Below, one piece after another: positions 1 through 8,697 of a DNA stretch of 64,000 nt. Numbering within the stretch: position 1 is the first letter of the stretch; each line of letters starts with the position of its first letter. A program made the translations under genes and the position numbers. This stretch comes from Pseudoalteromonas lipolytica (GTDB lineage: Bacteria > Pseudomonadota > Gammaproteobacteria > Enterobacterales > Alteromonadaceae). A model generated the notes under the pieces. The model was not told the DNA's origin, made no database searches, and was given only the letters and a program-made list of their open reading frames with translations. The stretch lies in assembly GCF_900116435.1 (NCBI RefSeq), contig NZ_FPAZ01000008.1, positions 1 through 64,000 of the forward strand. The letters run 5' to 3'.

Positions 1-487
1 CCAATGCTACGTAAAAATCAACAAGTTCAAATAATCCAAACTCAGATTCACTTAACCAACCGTGAGTGGCAGGAGCCCAGCCGTTTTCGGTTTTATTTAC
101 ATCAAGGGCAATCACGAAATGTTCGGCCCCAAACTTTTCAATCCATGCTTGGACTTGCTCGCGCTTTTCAACGGCCATTGAACCAATCACAACTTGGTTA
201 GCTCCGGCTTCTAGCCAGTCGGCCACATCGTGTTCAGAGCGAATACCGCCGCCAACCTGATAAGGGACGTTTAATGCTTTGGTCGCGGTTTGAATATGTT
301 GCCATTGCTTTTTGCTCGGGTCGCGTGCGCCTTCTAAATCAACAAGGTGCAGCTTACCTGCACCGCTGTTTGCGTACGCTTGTAAGCGTGCGCCTAGTTC
401 GTAAGGGTAAAATTGTGCTGTATCATACTTACCTTGGTATAAGCGCACAATTTGGTTTTGTAATACATCAAGTGCTGGAATAATCAC
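1..487 (-). CDS. hisA: HisA, ProFAR isomerase (3'-truncated by window edge)
   Basis: HisA isomerises the aminoaldose ProFAR to the aminoketose PRFAR, the fourth step specific to histidine synthesis, as a cytoplasmic TIM barrel. About 162 residues are present. They begin V/M-IIPALDVLQNQIVRLYQG, with the catalytic Asp of the first strand in PALD, then HLVDLEGARDPSK and the phosphate-loop motif QVGGGIR, all typical of HisA. The start is a GTG at 485-487 preceded by AAGAGACC. The C-terminal third lies outside the window. It follows hisH by about 28 bp as the most distal visible gene of the his operon; hisF and hisI would be expected beyond the left edge. Confidence 0.95.
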   Translation of the reverse strand, partial: MIIPALDVLQNQIVRLYQGKYDTAQFYPYELGARLQAYANSGAGKLHLVDLEGARDPSKKQWQHIQTATKALNVPYQVGGGIRSEHDVADWLEAGANQVVIGSMAVEKREQVQAWIEKFGAEHFVIALDVNKTENGWAPATHGWLSESEFGLFELVDFYVAL

Positions 488-515
488 GTTTTGGTCTCTT
501 ATTTTTGTGCTGCGC

Positions 516-1106
516 TTACAGCTGCCAATCTAAAAAGTTTTGTAATAATCGGGTGCCGACTTTGGCACTGCGCTCTGGGTGAAATTGCATGCCTGCATAG
601 TTATCTTTTGCAACAATCGCAGAGAAAGTGTTTCCGTATTCACCACTGACAAGCGTGGCATCGTTGACGGTGTGAGCAAAGCTATGCACAAAGTAAACAT
701 GATCTTGCGCTGTTAAACCTTTAGTGAGCGCATGCTCTTTTAATACTGTTAGGTCGTTCCAGCCCATATGCGGTGATGTCAATGTACCTACATCAAGTTG
801 CTTAACAATACCCGGGATTTTACCTAGGCAATCAACATTGCCTTCTTCGGTGCTTTCGCAAAGTAATTGCATGCCTAAACAAATGCCCATAAGCGGACGC
901 TGATATTCATCAATGGCTTGTTGCCAGCCACCGTCTTTTAGGCGCTTCATTGCCACAGAAGCATGGCCTACACCGGGTAAAATAGCACGTTCAAAGCCTT
1001 TTAGTTGCTCAGGCGAAGTGATCACTTCTGGATTTTGACCGAGTCGCTCAAACGCAAAACGCACCGAGTTGATATTGGCACAACCCGTATTAATTATGGC
1101 AATCAT
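516..1106 (-). CDS. hisH: HisH, glutamine amidotransferase subunit of IGP synthase
   Basis: HisH hydrolyses glutamine and passes ammonia to HisF, which makes imidazole glycerol phosphate and AICAR from PRFAR. The 196-residue protein is a class I amidotransferase with nucleophile C76 in GICLGMQ and the His-Glu pair H176/E178 in QFHPERS. The N-terminus [15 protein letters not shown] matches the family. I chose the ATG at 1104-1106 rather than the GTG six bases upstream: an AAAGGGG Shine-Dalgarno precedes it, and its ATGA overlaps the hisB stop by 4 bp, a sign of translational coupling. Its partner hisF is not in the window. Confidence 0.95.
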   Translation of the reverse strand: MIAIINTGCANINSVRFAFERLGQNPEVITSPEQLKGFERAILPGVGHASVAMKRLKDGGWQQAIDEYQRPLMGICLGMQLLCESTEEGNVDCLGKIPGIVKQLDVGTLTSPHMGWNDLTVLKEHALTKGLTAQDHVYFVHSFAHTVNDATLVSGEYGNTFSAIVAKDNYAGMQFHPERSAKVGTRLLQNFLDWQL

Positions 1107-2164
1107 AAACACCCCTTTGAGCTGGCAGTTTGTTGCGTGGCATCTTTTGCGATAGCAGCGCGCAGCGCTCTGGCAAAGGCTTTAAATAAGCCTTCTACTT
1201 GGTGATGACAGTTACCCTCGCTGACTGACAAAATCAGGCTCATTGCGGCGTTGTCACTTAAACTTTTAAAGAAATGCTCAACCATTTGCACATCTAAGTC
1301 GCCGACTTTTTCACGGCTAAAATCGGCATTTAACACAAACGATGCACGGCCCGATAAATCTATTTGCGCCTCGGCTTTACATTCATCCATCGGTAGCGCA
1401 AATCCATAACGGCCAATTTGCGTTTTTGTACCCAGCGCTTGTTTAAGTGCAAGCCCTAAGGCAATACCAATGTCTTCAACGAGGTGGTGTTCATCAATGT
1501 GTAAGTCGCCCGTGGCTTGAACATTAAGTCCGATATTGGCGTGGGTGCGAATTTGGTCAAGCATGTGATCAAAAAAGCCAAGGCCAGTACTAATGTCGCC
1601 ATTTTTGGTCTGGTCTAAATTAACCTGCACATCGATTTGCGTTTCTTTGGTGTTGCGGGTTATGCGACCTTCACGGTTTTGTGTTGTTAGCTGAGTGACA
1701 ATGGCATCCCAACTGCCGGTGTATAAAATGCCTTCGCAGCATAAGTTAGCAGCAAGACCTATATCTGTTTGGCGGTCACCGATGACAAATGAACGGGCTA
1801 AATCTACTTTGCCTGAGCGCATAAGTTCAGTCAGCAACCCTGTTTTAGGTTTACGGCAGTTGCAATTGTCTGCATCAAAGTGGGGGCAAATCAGTACTTC
1901 GTCAAATTGAATACCTTGGCTGTTGAGGATATTCATCATTTTGTCTTGCGCAATGTCAAAATCAGCCGTTGGGAAGCTATCTGTACCTAGTCCATCTTGG
2001 TTCGATACCATAACTAAGCGGTATCCCGCTGCTTGAAGTTGCAGTAGAGCAGGGATCACATTGGGTAAAAATACTAATTTCTCGAGGCTATCTACCTGTT
2101 TATCGGTGATTGGCTCTTCGATAATGGTGCCATCGCGGTCAATAAATAAATACGGGTTACTCAT
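1103..2164 (-). CDS. hisB: HisB, bifunctional histidinol-phosphatase / IGP dehydratase
   Basis: One 353-residue chain with two enzymes, the arrangement usual in Enterobacterales and related gammaproteobacteria. Residues 1 to about 165 are a HAD-family histidinol-phosphate phosphatase: D9-x-D11-G-T holds the nucleophile and acid/base Asp, and a [11 protein letters not shown] segment provides zinc ligands. Residues from about 166 are imidazoleglycerol-phosphate dehydratase, beginning [18 protein letters not shown], with the metal-binding motifs [10 protein letters not shown] and [11 protein letters not shown]. Its ATG shares one base with the hisC stop (TAATG), and its stop overlaps hisH, so hisC, hisB and hisH are tightly coupled. 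Confidence 0.97.
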   Translation of the reverse strand: MSNPYLFIDRDGTIIEEPITDKQVDSLEKLVFLPNVIPALLQLQAAGYRLVMVSNQDGLGTDSFPTADFDIAQDKMMNILNSQGIQFDEVLICPHFDADNCNCRKPKTGLLTELMRSGKVDLARSFVIGDRQTDIGLAANLCCEGILYTGSWDAIVTQLTTQNREGRITRNTKETQIDVQVNLDQTKNGDISTGLGFFDHMLDQIRTHANIGLNVQATGDLHIDEHHLVEDIGIALGLALKQALGTKTQIGRYGFALPMDECKAEAQIDLSGRASFVLNADFSREKVGDLDVQMVEHFFKSLSDNAAMSLILSVSEGNCHHQVEGLFKAFARALRAAIAKDATQQTASSKGCL

Positions 2165-3258
2165 TATACTTCCTGTTCTACTGTGTTACTGGCAAGTGAT
2201 AAACCATCTAGCCAAATTTTTACTTGTTCTAATTCTTGTTCATTACCGATTGAAATGCGCAGCCAATCATTTTCACCATAAAGAGTGAATGCGCGCATCA
2301 CAAGACCTTGTGCCAATGCAATATTAAATGACTGTCTATCTTTTAGCTTTAAGGTTACAAAGTTACCTTCACCACTAAGTACCTTAACCACGGCCGATGA
2401 TTGTTCAAGCCAGTCTTTTAGTTTGGCTTTTAAACTATTTAATATAGTAACTTGGCGACGCATTGAGGCGATGTTATCGCTACTGAGTGCATCAGCCGCA
2501 ATACGTGCAACTACAGTTGATACTGGATAAGGCGCAATTACTTTACGGATCGGTGCCAGTAAATCACTGTTTGCAAGTGTGAAGCCTGTACGCAAACCTG
2601 CTAATGCAAACGCTTTAGATAAGGTTCTTAGCACCACAAGATTATTAAATTCATTAATTAAGCTTGCTGCAGTGTGTTCTGGACAAAACTCTATATAAGC
2701 TTCATCTACCACGACGATGGCTTTACCCGCAAGTTGTTGGGTAATCTTTCTGATCTTGTCTAGGCTCGTCATGCTGCCTGTTGGATTATTAGGATTACAA
2801 ATGAAAACTAATTTCGAGTCAGCTATCGCAGCAACAATTTCATCCACCGTGCCTTTTAACAGTAACTCTTGGGTGAGACCGTTAATGCTTACGTTGTGAG
2901 TGTCGGCAGTGACTTTGTACATACCATAGGTTGGTAAAAATAGCGCGATACTGTCTTTTGCTGGGCGGCAAAATGTACGCACCAATAGCTCAATGCCTTC
3001 ATCGGCACCGCGTGTCATCAGCACTTGTTCTGGCTCTAAGTTGGCATAACATGCGTAACGGTTAATAACCTGTGTTGGCTGTGGATCGGGGTAGCGATTT
3101 AAATCGGCCAAACTCACAGTAGGCGTGCGAGAGTAGGGACTTTCGTTGGCATTTAGCCACGTTGTTCCAGTCAGTTTCTCGCTCTTTGCTGAGCTATAAG
3201 CTGTTAGGGCTGCAATGTTGTCTGGCAACAGTGTGGTAAGTGTTGAGTTATCGCTCAT
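2164..3258 (-). CDS. hisC: HisC, histidinol-phosphate aminotransferase
   Basis: PLP-dependent fold-type I aminotransferase converting imidazole acetol phosphate and glutamate to histidinol phosphate and 2-oxoglutarate. The 364-residue protein shows the class I/II signatures: NPNNPTG at 155-161, the PLP-ring Asp D185 in VVVDEAY, and the Schiff-base lysine K215 in [19 protein letters not shown] near residue 35 is the usual HisC substrate-entry motif. The start codon lies 11 bp inside the end of hisD. A paralogue with aromatic aminotransferase activity cannot be excluded from motifs alone, but the operon position settles it. Confidence 0.97.
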   Translation of the reverse strand: MSDNSTLTTLLPDNIAALTAYSSAKSEKLTGTTWLNANESPYSRTPTVSLADLNRYPDPQPTQVINRYACYANLEPEQVLMTRGADEGIELLVRTFCRPAKDSIALFLPTYGMYKVTADTHNVSINGLTQELLLKGTVDEIVAAIADSKLVFICNPNNPTGSMTSLDKIRKITQQLAGKAIVVVDEAYIEFCPEHTAASLINEFNNLVVLRTLSKAFALAGLRTGFTLANSDLLAPIRKVIAPYPVSTVVARIAADALSSDNIASMRRQVTILNSLKAKLKDWLEQSSAVVKVLSGEGNFVTLKLKDRQSFNIALAQGLVMRAFTLYGENDWLRISIGNEQELEQVKIWLDGLSLASNTVEQEV

Positions 3259-4549
3259 TATTCAGTGCCTCAAGACGAATTGAAACAGCATTAGCGTGAG
3301 CATCAAGCCCTTCTGCTGCGGCCAAAGGTAAAATTGCTTTAGATAATTCACGTAACCCATTTTTGCTAATGGTTTGTACTGTGTAAGTTCTAAAAAAGTC
3401 CAGTAAGTTTAAGCTCGAATAGGTGGCACTGTAACCATACGTTGGTAGTACGTGGTTAGTACCTGACGCATAATCGCCTGCAGATTCCGGCGTATAGTCG
3501 CCCACAAAGACAGAGCCAGCATTTTTAACTAAGCCTAAATAAGGCTGAGCATCAGCAAGTTGTAAAATTAGGTGTTCAGGACCATATTGTGCTGATACTT
3601 CAAATGCCTGCTCAATAGAGTCGACTAAAATCAAGCTTGAATTTGCAAGGGCTTGTTCAGCGGTTTCTTTGCGGCTTAATTTTGCAAGCTGCGTTGTTAA
3701 TGCTTGCTGCGTAAGTTCAATAATGCGCTCACTATTACACAGTAAGATTACTTGTGAATCAGCACCGTGTTCTGCCTGCGATAATAAATCGGCAGCAATA
3801 AATTCAGGATTTGCACGTTCATCAGCAATCACCAGTACCTCAGAAGGACCTGCAGGCATATCAATTGCCATGCCCGGAATCGTCTGGGCGACAAGCTGTT
3901 TTGCCATTGTCACAAAACTGTTGCCTGGGCCAAATACTTTATTGACCTTCGGTACAGACTCAGTGCCGTAAGCCATCGCTGCAATTGCCCCTGCGCCGCC
4001 ACTTTCAACAATTGTTTTAATACCGCATAGCTTAGCTGCATAGAGAATTGCAGGGTTAATGCTTTCATCGCCCTTAACAGGTGTTGCAAGCACAACCGTT
4101 TTTGCACCGCTTAATTGTGCAAGGACACCTTGCATAATAACCGACGAAGGTAATGGCGCACTGCCACCGGGTACGTATATACCCACTGCTTCAATCGCTT
4201 GGTATTTAAGCTCACATAACACCCCTGGTTGAGTTGTTAGTTTAATGTCTTTTGGTAATTGTGCTTGGTGAAAGCGTTTTACATTAGCGTAAGCTGTTTC
4301 AATCGCGGCTTTTAATTCGCTCGATAAAAACTGTTCTGCTTGATCAATTTCTTCAACGGGCACTAATAAACGCGGTGTTTCTCGCTTATCAAATTGTTTT
4401 GCCATGTTTAAAAGCGCAGCGTCGCCTTGCTCTTTGACTGCCGCTAAGATATCGATGCATATTGATTCGATCTCTTTGCTTGCCGTGACAGCAGGGCGGG
4501 TAAGTACCGCTTGCTGTGCGAGTTGGTTTTCCTCATTCCAGCGAAACAT
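3248..4549 (-). CDS. hisD: HisD, histidinol dehydrogenase
   Basis: Zinc enzyme making two successive NAD-dependent oxidations, L-histidinol to histidinal to histidine, the last step of the pathway. The 433 residues match the usual length of about 430. Recognisable are GIYVPGGSAPLPSSV, the AMAYGTESVPKV loop, GPGNSFVTMAK, DMPAGPSEVLVIAD, the zinc-ligand stretch SQAEHGADSQ, and the C-terminal GDYASGTNHVLPT and EGLDAHANAV motifs with the remaining Asp and His ligands. It lies six bases downstream of hisG and overlaps hisC by 11 bp. Confidence 0.97.
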   Translation of the reverse strand: MFRWNEENQLAQQAVLTRPAVTASKEIESICIDILAAVKEQGDAALLNMAKQFDKRETPRLLVPVEEIDQAEQFLSSELKAAIETAYANVKRFHQAQLPKDIKLTTQPGVLCELKYQAIEAVGIYVPGGSAPLPSSVIMQGVLAQLSGAKTVVLATPVKGDESINPAILYAAKLCGIKTIVESGGAGAIAAMAYGTESVPKVNKVFGPGNSFVTMAKQLVAQTIPGMAIDMPAGPSEVLVIADERANPEFIAADLLSQAEHGADSQVILLCNSERIIELTQQALTTQLAKLSRKETAEQALANSSLILVDSIEQAFEVSAQYGPEHLILQLADAQPYLGLVKNAGSVFVGDYTPESAGDYASGTNHVLPTYGYSATYSSLNLLDFFRTYTVQTISKNGLRELSKAILPLAAAEGLDAHANAVSIRLEALNNER

Positions 4550-4555
4550 GGATAC

Positions 4556-5455
4556 TTACTCCATCATTTTTTCAATTGGCATAACGAGGATCGAGTTTGC
4601 ACCGAGTGCTTTCAACTCTTCCATCGTTTCCCAGAATAAGGTTTCGCTGCTCACCATGTGCAGTGCCACATAATCATCACTACCGGCTAAAGCAAGTAAT
4701 GTTGGTTGACCTGTGCCAGGCAGTAAATCACACACTTCATCGAGTTTTGCTTTTGGCGCGTGTAGCATGATGTACTTACTTTCTTTAGCTTGGCGTACAC
4801 CCCGTAAACGCGGCATTAGGGTGTTGATTAAATCAAGTTTGCTTTGATCTGTCAGGTCTTTGTTTTGGATTAAACAGGCATTTGATTCGAGGATAGTATC
4901 GCCTTGCATTAAGCCGTTGGCTTCAAGTGTTGCACCGGTAGACACTAAATCACAGATAGCATCGGCAAGGCCTGCACGCGGAGCCACTTCTACAGAGCCT
5001 GTTAGCATAACTGTGCTTGCGTTGATGCCTTCACGTTTTAGATATTGACCTAGAATTTCAGGGTAGGTAGTGGCAATGCGCTTGCCTTCAAACCAGCTCT
5101 TCTTTTGCACACCAAGCTCTTGTGGCCAAGCCAGTGCTAAGCGGCAATAGCCGAAATCAAGTTTTGACAGTTTGTTTACTTCAAATGCAGCGCCTTGGCG
5201 CTCGCGCTCGGCTTGTACTTCAACAAGTACGTTTTCGCCAACGATACCTAAGTCACACACACCGTCCATAACTAGGCCTGGAATATCGTCATCACGTACA
5301 CGAAGTACATCAATGGGCATGTTAGTAGAGTGTGCTATTAGGCGTTGTTCACGAAGATTCAATTTAACGCCTAGCTGTTTTAAAAGCTCTTGGCAGTCTT
5401 TTGATAGTCGGCCGCCTTTCTGGATGGCGATACGTAAACGGTTGTTATTACTCAT
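4556..5455 (-). CDS. hisG: HisG, ATP phosphoribosyltransferase (long form)
   Basis: First committed enzyme of histidine synthesis: ATP plus PRPP gives N1-(5-phosphoribosyl)-ATP. The 299 residues make it the long form with a C-terminal ACT-like histidine-sensing domain, so it should be feedback-inhibited and need no HisZ partner. The N-terminus [13 protein letters not shown] and the [19 protein letters not shown] segment with the PRPP-binding loop are typical. It is the first structural gene after the attenuator, with the ATG about 27 bp downstream of the attenuator U-run. Confidence 0.97.
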   Translation of the reverse strand: MSNNNRLRIAIQKGGRLSKDCQELLKQLGVKLNLREQRLIAHSTNMPIDVLRVRDDDIPGLVMDGVCDLGIVGENVLVEVQAERERQGAAFEVNKLSKLDFGYCRLALAWPQELGVQKKSWFEGKRIATTYPEILGQYLKREGINASTVMLTGSVEVAPRAGLADAICDLVSTGATLEANGLMQGDTILESNACLIQNKDLTDQSKLDLINTLMPRLRGVRQAKESKYIMLHAPKAKLDEVCDLLPGTGQPTLLALAGSDDYVALHMVSSETLFWETMEELKALGANSILVMPIEKMME

Positions 5456-5481
5456 TATTCATTTTCCTTTAATTCAAAAAC

Positions 5482-5506
5482 TAAAAACCCCGAGGAAACC
5501 TCAGGG
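5482..5506 (-). terminator. his attenuator (intrinsic terminator)
   Basis: Read leftward, CCCTGAGG-TTT-CCTCGGGG forms an 8-bp stem with one G-U pair and a 3-base loop, followed by TTTTT. It sits between the His-rich leader peptide and hisG. This is the position and form of the transcription attenuator in enterobacterial his operons, so excess charged histidyl-tRNA should cause termination here. Confidence 0.88.
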
Positions 5507-5537
5507 CGAAAATAAATAATGTGGTTGATTACTCGCC

Positions 5538-5563
5538 AGAGGTTCCTTTTAGGAATAACCTCT
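5538..5563 (-). promoter_or_regulatory. his leader hairpin upstream of the attenuator
   Basis: Read leftward, AGAGGT...ACCTCT form a 6-bp stem, extended internally by TTCC/GGA, about 20 bases after the hisL stop. By analogy with known his and trp leaders, this element and the CCTGTCAGG just before it (around 5573-5582) would be alternative pairing partners that decide whether the attenuator at 5482-5506 forms. The pairing scheme is inference; the inverted repeat is directly visible. Confidence 0.55.
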
Positions 5564-5582
5564 CAGCGAAAAACCTGACAGG

Positions 5583-5633
5583 CTATTCCGGTGAATGATG
5601 GTGATGGTGGATAGTTGTCAAGTTGAAGCGCAT
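5583..5633 (-). CDS. hisL: HisL, his operon leader peptide
   Basis: A 16-codon reading frame on the minus strand, ATG at 5631-5633 and TAG at 5583-5585, encodes MRFNLTTIHHHHHSPE. The five adjacent histidine codons are the regulatory His run of leader peptides. Ribosome stalling there when charged tRNA-His is scarce lets hisGDCBHA be transcribed past the downstream terminator. CAGGAAAGATT gives a Shine-Dalgarno. Enterobacterial HisL usually carries seven His codons, so the run here is shorter, but the position and the downstream hairpin leave little doubt. Confidence 0.93.
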   Translation of the reverse strand: MRFNLTTIHHHHHSPE

Positions 5634-5700
5634 AATCTTTCCTGTGTTGCACTCGTTTGTCTAAACCAGTGCGTTAATCTGTTTAAATAATTTACGTATA

Positions 5701-5731
5701 TAGATAAACATGTTTTTAATATTTTTGGCAA
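5701..5731 (-). promoter_or_regulatory. Candidate promoter of the his operon
   Basis: On the minus strand TTGCCA (5726-5731) lies 19 bases before TATCTA (5701-5706), with an alternative -10 TTTATC at 17 bases. It lies about 70 bases upstream of hisL in a very A+T-rich stretch. The spacing of the first pair is long, so the exact -10 is uncertain. Confidence 0.4.
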
Positions 5732-5799
5732 GCACTTTTTTTTGCAATTAAAGAATATGCTATAACGGTCGATAATAAGTGGATGGGTAGGAGGTACAA

Positions 5800-6045
5800 A
5801 TGGATATCATGATCCCCTTTTTAGGACGCATCACGCGTTTACAACTTGAGAGTAAAGGTGCATTCCACATTGCGGGCGTAAAAGATGCGAACGTGCAGAG
5901 AATTGAACTCGAAAAGCGGCAAAAACGCGAAATTGAACGGCGTAAAAAAGCAGCCGAAAGTGCTAATAAAAGTGCTGATAAAAATGATAAAGATATTATC
6001 GAAGAAGGTGAAGACGGCAATAAGCACCTCGATACATGGGCTTAA
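5800..6045 (+). CDS. Small charged hypothetical protein (81 aa)
   Basis: I do not recognise the family. The start is firm: GGTAGGAGGT lies six bases before the ATG. Residues 1-30 are mixed hydrophobic and polar (MDIMIPFLGRITRLQLESKG), residues 33-58 are a highly basic and acidic helix (ELEKRQKREIERRKK) likely to be a short coiled coil, and the C-terminus is acidic. There is no signal peptide or membrane segment, so it should be cytoplasmic. It is divergent from the his operon and followed by a small hairpin, so it is probably monocistronic. Confidence 0.7.
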   Translation: MDIMIPFLGRITRLQLESKGAFHIAGVKDANVQRIELEKRQKREIERRKKAAESANKSADKNDKDIIEEGEDGNKHLDTWA

Positions 6046-6080
6046 TGCTTAAGAAAATAAAATTATTTTTATCTCGTTTT

Positions 6081-6097
6081 CTAGCACTTTGTGCTAG
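6081..6097 (+). terminator. Small hairpin after the 81-aa gene
   Basis: CTAGCAC-TTT-GTGCTAG is a perfect 7-bp stem with a 3-base loop, 36 bases past the preceding stop. The following bases (GTTTGTAG) are only weakly T-rich, so it may be a weak terminator. Confidence 0.4.
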
Positions 6098-6138
6098 GTT
6101 TGTAGAGTAAAATTAATTTTCAGATTCAAGGCGATATT

Positions 6139-7128
6139 ATGGATAAGCCAGCAGAACCATTTAGTGAAAAAGCGCGCCTTGAAGAGCTTCGTGCACTCGA
6201 AATTTTAGATACCCCAAATGATCCAGCGCTGGATAGAATAACGCGCCTTGTTCAGCAGTTCTTTTCGGTCCCTATTTGTTTAATCAGTCTTGTTGATGAA
6301 CACCGGCAGTGGTTCAAGTCATGCATTGGGGTCAGCGTAAAACAAACACCGCGTGATATCTCTTTTTGTGCCCATGCGATTTTAGATAATGGTCCATTGG
6401 TCGTCTGTGATGCATTGCTAGACCCTAGGTTTGCTGATAATCCCTTGGTGACAGGTGAGCCCAATATCCGTTTTTATGCCGGCAGCCCTATTACATTGCA
6501 GTCAGGCAATCGTATTGGCACTTTATGCATAATTGACCATCAGCCTCGGTCGTTCACCCAAGAACAAGCGAATGTGTTAAAAGACTTTACCGCCATTATT
6601 GAACGAGAGCTCGCAGTGATGCAATTGGCAACAACTGATGAGTTAACATTATTGTCTAATCGACGAAGTTTCAGCAGTACGGCTGAGCGTTATTTAGATT
6701 TATGTATCAGACAAAATTTAAAAGCGAAGTTGGTCTTTATTGATCTCGATAATTTTAAACCGATTAACGATACGTTTGGTCATGCTACTGGCGATGAGGT
6801 ATTGAAAGGCTTCGCCAATGTTCTAGCATCGTGTTGCAGAAAAGCAGATTTGTTTGCCCGATTGAGTGGCGATGAATTTGTTATTTTGTTTACTGATTTG
6901 AGTACCCAAGAATGCGAAGTCATTATGCAGCGATTAGCTGAATCATTTAGTGAATTGTCAGGCCAATTTAATCATAAAATTAACCTTAGTTTTTCGCATG
7001 GGATTGCCAATTTTTCAGGGCAAAAACCATGCTCACTGTCACACCTATTGGCGCTAGCAGATAGCCGAATGTACAAAACAAAAGTGATAAAAAAGAACCT
7101 ATTAATACCAACCGAGTCAAATGTTTAA
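6139..7128 (+). CDS. GAF-GGDEF diguanylate cyclase
   Basis: Predicted cytoplasmic c-di-GMP synthase. Residues about 15-160 form a GAF sensor domain, recognised from the run EKARLEELRALEILDTPNDP, SLVDEHRQWFKS and the FCAHAI motif common in GAF-GGDEF proteins. Residues about 165-320 are a GGDEF domain, with DELTLLSNRRSF at its start, FIDLDNFKPINDTFGH, and the active-site motif SGDEF at 243-247. SGDEF in place of GGDEF is found in active enzymes. No EAL domain, no membrane segment and no obvious RxxD inhibitory site before the A-site were seen. The ligand of the GAF domain is unknown. Confidence 0.9.
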   Translation: MDKPAEPFSEKARLEELRALEILDTPNDPALDRITRLVQQFFSVPICLISLVDEHRQWFKSCIGVSVKQTPRDISFCAHAILDNGPLVVCDALLDPRFADNPLVTGEPNIRFYAGSPITLQSGNRIGTLCIIDHQPRSFTQEQANVLKDFTAIIERELAVMQLATTDELTLLSNRRSFSSTAERYLDLCIRQNLKAKLVFIDLDNFKPINDTFGHATGDEVLKGFANVLASCCRKADLFARLSGDEFVILFTDLSTQECEVIMQRLAESFSELSGQFNHKINLSFSHGIANFSGQKPCSLSHLLALADSRMYKTKVIKKNLLIPTESNV

Positions 7129-7163
7129 CTTTTATTAGGTTCAACAATTAACTCAATTGGTAT
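7105..7163. repeat. ATACCAA-type extragenic inverted repeat between convergent genes
   Basis: A 21-base left arm (7105-7125) and right arm (7143-7163) match at 17 of 21 positions as inverted repeats, both ending in ATACCAA/TTGGTAT. The element covers the stop of the GGDEF gene and lies before the convergent antiporter gene. Such ATACCAAT-ended palindromes recur between genes in Alteromonadales as I remember them. Here it may also act as a terminator in both directions. Confidence 0.5.
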
Positions 7164-7181
7164 AACGCACATGCAGCGATA

Positions 7182-8471
7182 CTATTTCTCAGTTACGTGT
7201 TTGGCAGATTGAATACTGCTTTGAATAAGTGGTGAAATAGTTAAGCCTTGCACAATAATAGAAAAAATGACGACGACGTAAGTCACAATGACAATTAAAT
7301 CATGAAGGTCTGAGCCCGCAATCATTACTTGGTCGCGAGGTATTGCCGCAGCCATTGCCAGTGCTAACCCGCCTCTTAGGCCACCCCATGTTAGAATCTT
7401 CACAGAATGTTTGTCGTATTGCCTATACTTCTTGAAGAACATAAATGGCGTCCCCACGCTGATAAAACGCGCAAGTAATACAACAGGTACCATGAGTAAG
7501 CCAAGACCAATTTCTTGAATGGTGATAGGCATAGTGACAATTAGCATACCGATAATCAAAAATAGTAACGCATTTAAGAAACTGTCGGTTGCATGCCAAA
7601 AGTCTTTTACATAGCGAGTATCTTCAGGACCGGTTCGTTCAGTCGCTTTTGAGCGGGTAATATTACCCAACAAAATACCACTTGTGACCATTGCCAGAGC
7701 ACCTGATATTTCCCAAATGTTAGCAGCTGCAAAGCCCGCAGTAGGAATGGTGAGTGTTAGTAATAAGCGAATATTAACATCGCGGCTATTAATGATTAAA
7801 AAGTGCCCGACTAATGCGATTACTAAACCAAACACAATGCCGCCGATTGCATCGACTAAAAATAACTCTGCTACGTCAGTAAACGTTGCCTCTGTACCAT
7901 AAAAAGCCACCGAGAAAATAGTGGTAAAGATCACCAAACCAATACCATCATTAAACAAAGACTCACCTTCCACTTGCACAGAAATACCTTCTGGGGCTCG
8001 CATTTGTTTAATAATGGCTAACACGGCAATAGGGTCAGTAGGGCTAATTAATGCTCCAAATAACAAACAGTAAATGAAAGGGACAGGCCAGCCCACAAAA
8101 GCAAATAAATAATAGCTCAAGTACCCTACAATCACGGTTGAAGTAATGGTTGAAAATAGCACTAATGCGGTTATTTCCCACCGCTGTTTACGCAGCGCTG
8201 CTAAATTAATTTCAAGCGCACCCGCAAACAGCAAAAACCCTAGCATGCCCTTTAACAATAACTGATTAAAGTTAATACTTGAAACCACCTGAGTCATTTC
8301 GAGGGCTGTGGAATCACCGAGCATTTTAACGGCGAGAATAAGGAGTAAAGAAATAACAACAGAGCCTGTTGTTATAGCAATTGTTGTTTGCATTTTGAGG
8401 ATGAACTGGTTAGCAAAAGCAATAAAAATAGCTAATGCTGAAAGAAAACAAATGAGGTACCAAGCATTCAT
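7182..8471 (-). CDS. CPA1-family Na+/H+ antiporter (NhaP-like)
   Basis: Inner-membrane cation:proton antiporter of 429 residues with about 12 hydrophobic segments and a short cytoplasmic tail. Diagnostic CPA1 motifs are present: GALISPTDPIAVLAI in the fourth to fifth helices, VEGESLFNDGIGLVIF with the transport-site Asn-Asp, and TWGGLRGGLALAMA with the essential Arg. The family exchanges Na+ or K+ for H+ in pH and salt homeostasis; the cation cannot be read from sequence. There is no long C-terminal regulatory domain. The gene stands alone, convergent with the GGDEF gene. Confidence 0.88.
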   Translation of the reverse strand: MNAWYLICFLSALAIFIAFANQFILKMQTTIAITTGSVVISLLLILAVKMLGDSTALEMTQVVSSINFNQLLLKGMLGFLLFAGALEINLAALRKQRWEITALVLFSTITSTVIVGYLSYYLFAFVGWPVPFIYCLLFGALISPTDPIAVLAIIKQMRAPEGISVQVEGESLFNDGIGLVIFTTIFSVAFYGTEATFTDVAELFLVDAIGGIVFGLVIALVGHFLIINSRDVNIRLLLTLTIPTAGFAAANIWEISGALAMVTSGILLGNITRSKATERTGPEDTRYVKDFWHATDSFLNALLFLIIGMLIVTMPITIQEIGLGLLMVPVVLLARFISVGTPFMFFKKYRQYDKHSVKILTWGGLRGGLALAMAAAIPRDQVMIAGSDLHDLIVIVTYVVVIFSIIVQGLTISPLIQSSIQSAKHVTEK

Positions 8472-8629
8472 TGTTTGACCTTAAATATTTTATAAACAAG
8501 ACACAGAAAGCAGTCACTTTCTGGGCGCATATGGTACGCCTGTATCATACGTATGTCACAGTGTTTATGCTATTTTCATTAAATTTTAGAGTAAAAATTC
8601 AAGGTACTGATTGCATTTGTATAATTGCT

Positions 8630-8654
8630 GTTAAAATTGTCTCAAAAGAGACAA
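8630..8654 (-). terminator. Terminator downstream of the MscS gene
   Basis: Read leftward, TTGTCTC-TTTT-GAGACAA is a 7-bp stem with a 4-base loop followed by TTTTAA, about 45 bases past the stop of the MscS-type gene. The T-run is short but the position fits. Confidence 0.55.
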
Positions 8655-8697
8655 ACCCAACCTGTTGGAAAGTGCAATTATCATAAATTTAGCTAGG

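Noticed and set aside
274..483. Rightward frame opposite hisA
   Set aside because: It is the antisense shadow of hisA, whose protein is clearly conserved.
5571..5590. CCTGTCAGG near hisL as an independent operator
   Set aside because: It is better explained as part of the attenuator's alternative pairing.
8471..8686. Rightward 71-codon frame between the antiporter and MscS genes
   Set aside because: No ribosome site, poor protein-like composition, and it covers the antiporter promoter and the MscS terminator.
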